Part shown: piece after piece, positions 14,410 through 15,758 of the stretch
Layout of the letters: each line of letters opens with the position of its first letter
Position numbering within the stretch: the first letter of the stretch is position 1
Assembly: GCA_028703035.1 (NCBI GenBank)
Contig: JAQVNR010000030.1
Location: 1 to 15,758 of the forward strand
DNA length: 15,758 nt
From: Bacilli bacterium
GTDB lineage: Bacteria; Bacillota_I; Bacilli_A; RF39; UBA660
Reading direction: 5' to 3'
Position numbers and translations under genes: made by a program
Notes under the pieces: model-generated
What the model saw: only the letters and a program-made list of their open reading frames with translations
Databases searched by the model: none
Told to the model about the DNA's origin: nothing

Positions 14410-14440
14410 GCACTAGCTAAAAATAGCTGGTGCTTTCTTT
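14410..14440 (+). terminator. Terminator of ncRNA copy 1
   Basis: GCACTAGCTA (14410-14419) pairs with TAGCTGGTGC (14424-14433) over an AAAA loop, ten pairs including one U-G, followed by TTTCTTT. On the opposite strand the U-G becomes an A-C mismatch and there is no T-run, so this works for the + strand only. Confidence 0.8.
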
Positions 14441-14441
14441 A

Positions 14442-14525
14442 TTAATACCTTACTGAAAAAAGTAAGGCTATTAATAAAAAGATTATTATAATATAAGAAA
14501 GGATTAAAAAATCAATTCTTTTCAT
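14442..14525 (-). CDS. 27-residue hydrophobic peptide, candidate type I toxin
   Basis: The frame runs from ATG (14525-14523) to TAA (14444-14442). The product is MKRIDFLILSYIIII followed by FLLIALLFSVRY: a charged N-terminus, a single continuous hydrophobic stretch of about 19 residues, and a short basic/aromatic end. That is one membrane span, as in small toxins of the Ibs, Fst and TxpA kinds, though I see no sequence homology. A complete AAAGGAGG SD (plus 14535-14542) lies 9 bases upstream and is hidden in a strong hairpin. It has its own promoter and converges on the ncRNA. Action on the cell membrane is inferred. It could instead be a benign small membrane peptide. Confidence 0.62.
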   Translation of the reverse strand: MKRIDFLILSYIIIIFLLIALLFSVRY

Positions 14526-14533
14526 AATATCTA

Positions 14534-14564
14534 GCCTCCTTTCAGAATCCCCCTGAAAGAAGGC
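14534..14564 (-). promoter_or_regulatory. Hairpin sequestering the toxin ribosome binding site
   Basis: On the - strand, GCCTTCTTTCAG (plus 14553-14564) pairs with CTGAAAGGAGGC (plus 14534-14545), twelve pairs with one U-G, around a 7-nt loop GGGGATT. The whole AAAGGAGG is inside the stem, so translation should be blocked unless the structure opens. Confidence 0.75.
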
Positions 14565-14598
14565 AGCACCCAAGTTAATTAAACACTTCCTAAAAAGC

Positions 14599-14627
14599 AT
14601 ATTATCATTAATGATAATTATTGTAAA
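14599..14627 (-). promoter_or_regulatory. Promoter of the toxin gene
   Basis: On the - strand a -35 TTTACA (plus 14622-14627), 17-nt spacer and -10 TAATAT (plus 14599-14604) with TGA before it (extended -10). The start would be near 14592, giving a leader of about 66 nt. This is at least as good a promoter as that of the ncRNA. Confidence 0.7.
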
Positions 14628-14683
14628 ATAACTGATTTAAAATATTGACATTAAAAACGAGATAAAATTTAAATTTTTGTATA

Positions 14684-14712
14684 TTGTTTAAAATAAATTA
14701 ATATGATAAGAT
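14684..14712 (+). promoter_or_regulatory. Promoter of ncRNA copy 2
   Basis: TTGTTT (14684-14689), 17-nt spacer, TAAGAT (14707-14712) with extended TGA, identical to the copy 1 promoter. Start expected near 14719. Confidence 0.7.
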
Positions 14713-14718
14713 GTATGC

Positions 14719-14824
14719 AGATGAAGGAAACTTCATAAGATAAGAAAGGAAGCATTTAATTTGCAATACTTGAGTGCTGCCGAAAATTTAGTAGCACTAG
14801 CTAAAAATAGCTGGTGCTTTCTTT
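14719..14824 (+). ncRNA. Orphan antitoxin-like RNA, copy 2 (about 106 nt)
   Basis: It keeps the GAAA-capped 6-bp hairpin (14721-14736), the AGGAAG...GTGCTGCC motif and the terminator (14794-14824, stem identical to copy 1). The reading frame present at the start of copy 1 is stopped early here by TAA, which supports a non-coding role. No intact toxin gene lies opposite. Because its sequence is nearly that of copy 1, it should still pair with the copy 1 toxin mRNA in trans; that role is inferred. Confidence 0.6.
14794..14824 (+). terminator. Terminator of ncRNA copy 2
   Basis: GCACTAGCTA (14794-14803), AAAA loop, TAGCTGGTGC (14808-14817), then TTTCTTT; identical to the copy 1 terminator. Confidence 0.8.
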
Positions 14825-14825
14825 A

Positions 14826-14882
14826 TTAATACCTTACTGAAAAAAGTAAGGCTATTAATAAAAAGATTATTATAATATAAGA
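14826..14882 (-). pseudogene. 5'-truncated remnant of the hydrophobic peptide gene
   Basis: The - strand retains the last 18 sense codons of the peptide (from Ser10, SYIIIIFLLIALLFSVRY in effect) and its stop at 14828-14826, unchanged. The start codon, Shine-Dalgarno, SD hairpin and promoter are missing. Upstream the frame stays open for seven more codons (to a TAA at 14903-14901) without any ATG, GTG or TTG. It is therefore not expected to be translated. Confidence 0.7.
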
Positions 14883-14886
14883 TATG

Positions 14887-14920
14887 ATTATAAAAGAGTA
14901 TTAATTTACTCTTTTATAAT
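14887..14920 (-). terminator. AT-rich hairpin at the deoD 3' end
   Basis: ATTATAAAAGAGTA (14887-14900) and TACTCTTTTATAAT (14907-14920) form a perfect 14-bp inverted repeat with a 6-nt loop. It contains the last deoD codons and the stop. Only the GAG portion is GC-rich, and the T-run lies inside the 3' arm, so termination may be partial and might work in both directions. Confidence 0.5.
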
Positions 14921-15625
14921 GCTTTCAAGTGCGAGTGTTATCATTTCATTTAAAGTAGTCTGTCTTTCTTCTGGACTTAAATCACAGTCTTCAAACTTAC
15001 TATCGCTTATTGAGACTAGACAAGCAGCTTCCTTATTATTTACCTGGGCAATATGAAATAAACCAAAGGCTTCCATTTCACTGGCAAGTGGAGATATAGC
15101 ATCAGGTATATCTGCTTTTAAATGATCATAGTTTTGGTAAACATCAAATATTTCTGATGTAAATAAAGTTCCTTCATTAATTTTAATATTTAACTCTTCT
15201 GCAGTTTGTTTAATTATATCATTCAAATTTTTAGAAGAATTTACTGTTTTAGAACTTATTTTCCGGTATCCATAAGCAAAGTTAGAAGGTGAGTAGGCAT
15301 TTATTCCTAATACGATATCTCTAACCTTAATACCAGGTTTAAAAGCACCAGCTGTGCCAATTCTAATTATTCTCTTGACATTATAAAAATAATATAGTTC
15401 ATGAGAATAAATAGCAACAGAGGGAATTCCTATCCCACTTCCCATGACTGTTATTTTTTTATTTTTGTAAGTGCCAGTAAAGGCCAACATATTTCTTACC
15501 TCATTAACAAGTTTTACATTTTCTAAAAAATTCTCGGCAATGTATTTTGCCCTTAAAGGATCACCTGGTAATAGTACTAACTCAGCAATATCTTCTTTTT
15601 TACTATTATTATGAACAGCTTCCAT
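14906..15625 (-). CDS. deoD: Purine nucleoside phosphorylase, DeoD type
   Basis: The enzyme cleaves purine (deoxy)nucleosides with phosphate to base and (deoxy)ribose 1-phosphate in the salvage pathway. The 239 residues align end to end with E. coli DeoD. Visible residues are His5 (from the neighbouring subunit), LPGDPLRAKYIAE (19-31) with Gly21 and Arg25 for phosphate, Arg44 in NEVRNML, Arg88, Glu183-Met184-Glu185 for ribose, the catalytic Asp208 in SISDS, and Arg221 in EERQTT. Thr91 replaces the usual Ser90 phosphate ligand. An AAGGTG SD lies 8 bases upstream, and a stop codon immediately before ATG rules out a longer start in frame. It is transcribed toward the repeat region. Confidence 0.95.
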   Translation of the reverse strand: MEAVHNNSKKEDIAELVLLPGDPLRAKYIAENFLENVKLVNEVRNMLAFTGTYKNKKITVMGSGIGIPSVAIYSHELYYFYNVKRIIRIGTAGAFKPGIKVRDIVLGINAYSPSNFAYGYRKISSKTVNSSKNLNDIIKQTAEELNIKINEGTLFTSEIFDVYQNYDHLKADIPDAISPLASEMEAFGLFHIAQVNNKEAACLVSISDSKFEDCDLSPEERQTTLNEMITLALESIIKE

Positions 15626-15652
15626 CTAAACAACACCTTGTATAATACTATT

Positions 15653-15680
15653 AGTTCATTAAAGAACTGCTTGTATTATA
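15653..15680 (-). promoter_or_regulatory. Possible deoD promoter -10 and operator-like repeat
   Basis: On the - strand a TATAAT lies at plus 15675-15680; no good -35 is visible at 16-18 bases. A second TATAAT at plus 15692-15697 also lacks a -35. Between the first and the gene sits the inverted repeat AGTTC (15653-15657) and GAACT (15664-15668), placed where a repressor or a leader hairpin could act. The remaining bases to 15758 show nothing I can identify. Confidence 0.3.
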
Positions 15681-15758
15681 TCCTTTCTTTTATTATAATA
15701 CATTCTGACACTGTGGATTGTTCTGACTCACCTTATAGCTTAGACTATTCTACGAGAG

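Larger units (their letters stand above)
14334..14440 (+). ncRNA. Predicted antisense antitoxin RNA, copy 1 (about 107 nt)
   Basis: The RNA begins just after the promoter. It opens with a perfect 6-bp hairpin ATGAAG/CTTCAT (14336-14341, 14346-14351) capped by a GAAA tetraloop. Next comes an A-rich linker and a motif of AGGAAG, TTTAATT, ACTTG and GTGCTGCC (14362-14396). It ends at the terminator 14410-14440. A tiny frame from ATG 14331 (MQMKETSY...) has no ribosome binding site and is interrupted in copy 2, so the transcript is judged non-coding. It is complementary to the 3' untranslated region of the convergent peptide gene and stops two bases short of that gene's stop codon. The antitoxin role is inferred. 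Confidence 0.65.
14286..14498 (+). repeat. Direct repeat, copy 1 (about 213 bp)
   Basis: This block recurs at 14671-14882 in the same orientation with roughly eight differences by eye. The promoter, both + strand hairpins and the toxin 3' half are identical. Changes lie in the A-rich linker (14353, 14354, 14359) and between GCTGCC and the terminator stem, where there is also one base of length difference. The unit therefore behaves like a conserved RNA gene, not like decaying spacer. Confidence 0.93.
14362..14591. repeat. Inverted repeat flanking the toxin gene
   Basis: Left arm 14362-14396 and right arm 14562-14591 are inverted copies sharing AGGAAG, TTTAATT, ACTTG and GTGCTGCC, with three transitions and a five-base insertion in the left arm. 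In the - strand transcript the arms are the 5' leader and the 3' untranslated region of the toxin mRNA and could pair; all three transitions are then G-U pairs. Confidence 0.75.
14671..14882 (+). repeat. Direct repeat, copy 2 (about 212 bp)
   Basis: Second copy of 14286-14498, 385 bases further on. It ends at ATATAAGA, exactly where the toxin gene's first ten codons, SD and promoter would follow in copy 1; here the sequence runs into the deoD 3' hairpin instead. Confidence 0.93.

Noticed and set aside
14641..14675. TTGACA at 14645-14650 as a further promoter before copy 2
   Set aside because: No convincing -10 at a proper distance; TTGTTT-17-TAAGAT just downstream is shared by both copies.
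14286..14882. Insertion sequence, MITE or CRISPR array
   Set aside because: There are only two long repeats with internal promoters and terminators, no transposase, no clear target-site duplication and no regular spacers. The inverted repeat is better explained by toxin mRNA pairing, although an origin by local duplication is certain.

Overview
The window is AT-rich and carries the complete S10-spc-alpha ribosomal protein cluster of a low-GC Gram-positive bacterium, followed by an intergenic region that looks like a type I toxin-antitoxin locus, then a purine nucleoside phosphorylase gene. The host looks like a member of the Bacilli close to the Mollicutes (uncultured RF39-like, Acholeplasma-like or Erysipelotrichia-like lineages are candidates). 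Reasons: strong AT bias, AGGAGG-type ribosome binding sites, Firmicutes gene order secY-adk-map-infA-rpmJ-rpsM-rpsK-rpoA-rplQ, zinc-type S14 and L36, no rpmD (L30), and terminal extensions on L3 and S5. UGA is a stop codon (adk and map end in TGA), so the Mycoplasma/Spiroplasma code is excluded. No exact taxon can be named from the sequence alone.

Layout. 1-105: last 34 codons of an unidentified gene. 156-320: a strong extended -10 promoter and a structured leader RNA before rpsJ. 321-14185: thirty genes on the + strand, rpsJ-rplC-rplD-rplW-rplB-rpsS-rplV-rpsC-rplP-rpmC-rpsQ-rplN-rplX-rplE-rpsN-rpsH-rplF-rplR-rpsE-rplO-secY-adk-map-infA-rpmJ-rpsM-rpsK-rpoA-rplQ, with gaps of 0-35 bases and several overlaps; rpmJ (11978-12091) is short and easily missed. 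The transcript ends at a hairpin terminator that contains the rplQ stop codon. 14286-14882: two near-identical direct repeats of about 213 bp. Each contains a promoter, a roughly 107-nt structured non-coding RNA and its terminator, all on the + strand. 14906-15625: deoD on the - strand.

The notable part is the repeat region. Opposite and convergent to the first ncRNA, the - strand encodes a 27-residue hydrophobic peptide (14442-14525). It has its own extended -10 promoter, a full AAAGGAGG Shine-Dalgarno buried in a 12-bp hairpin, and a 5' leader complementary to its own predicted 3' untranslated region. The ncRNA lies wholly within that 3' region. This is the architecture of a type I toxin with an antisense RNA antitoxin. 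The second repeat keeps an intact ncRNA but only a 5'-truncated, start-less toxin remnant, so it would be an orphan second antitoxin RNA. The peptide resembles Ibs- or Fst-class toxins only in size and hydrophobicity; I recognise no known family.

Together the main operon supplies 25 ribosomal proteins, the translocon pore SecY, adenylate kinase, methionine aminopeptidase, initiation factor IF-1 and the RNA polymerase alpha subunit, which couples ribosome, secretion and transcription output in one unit.
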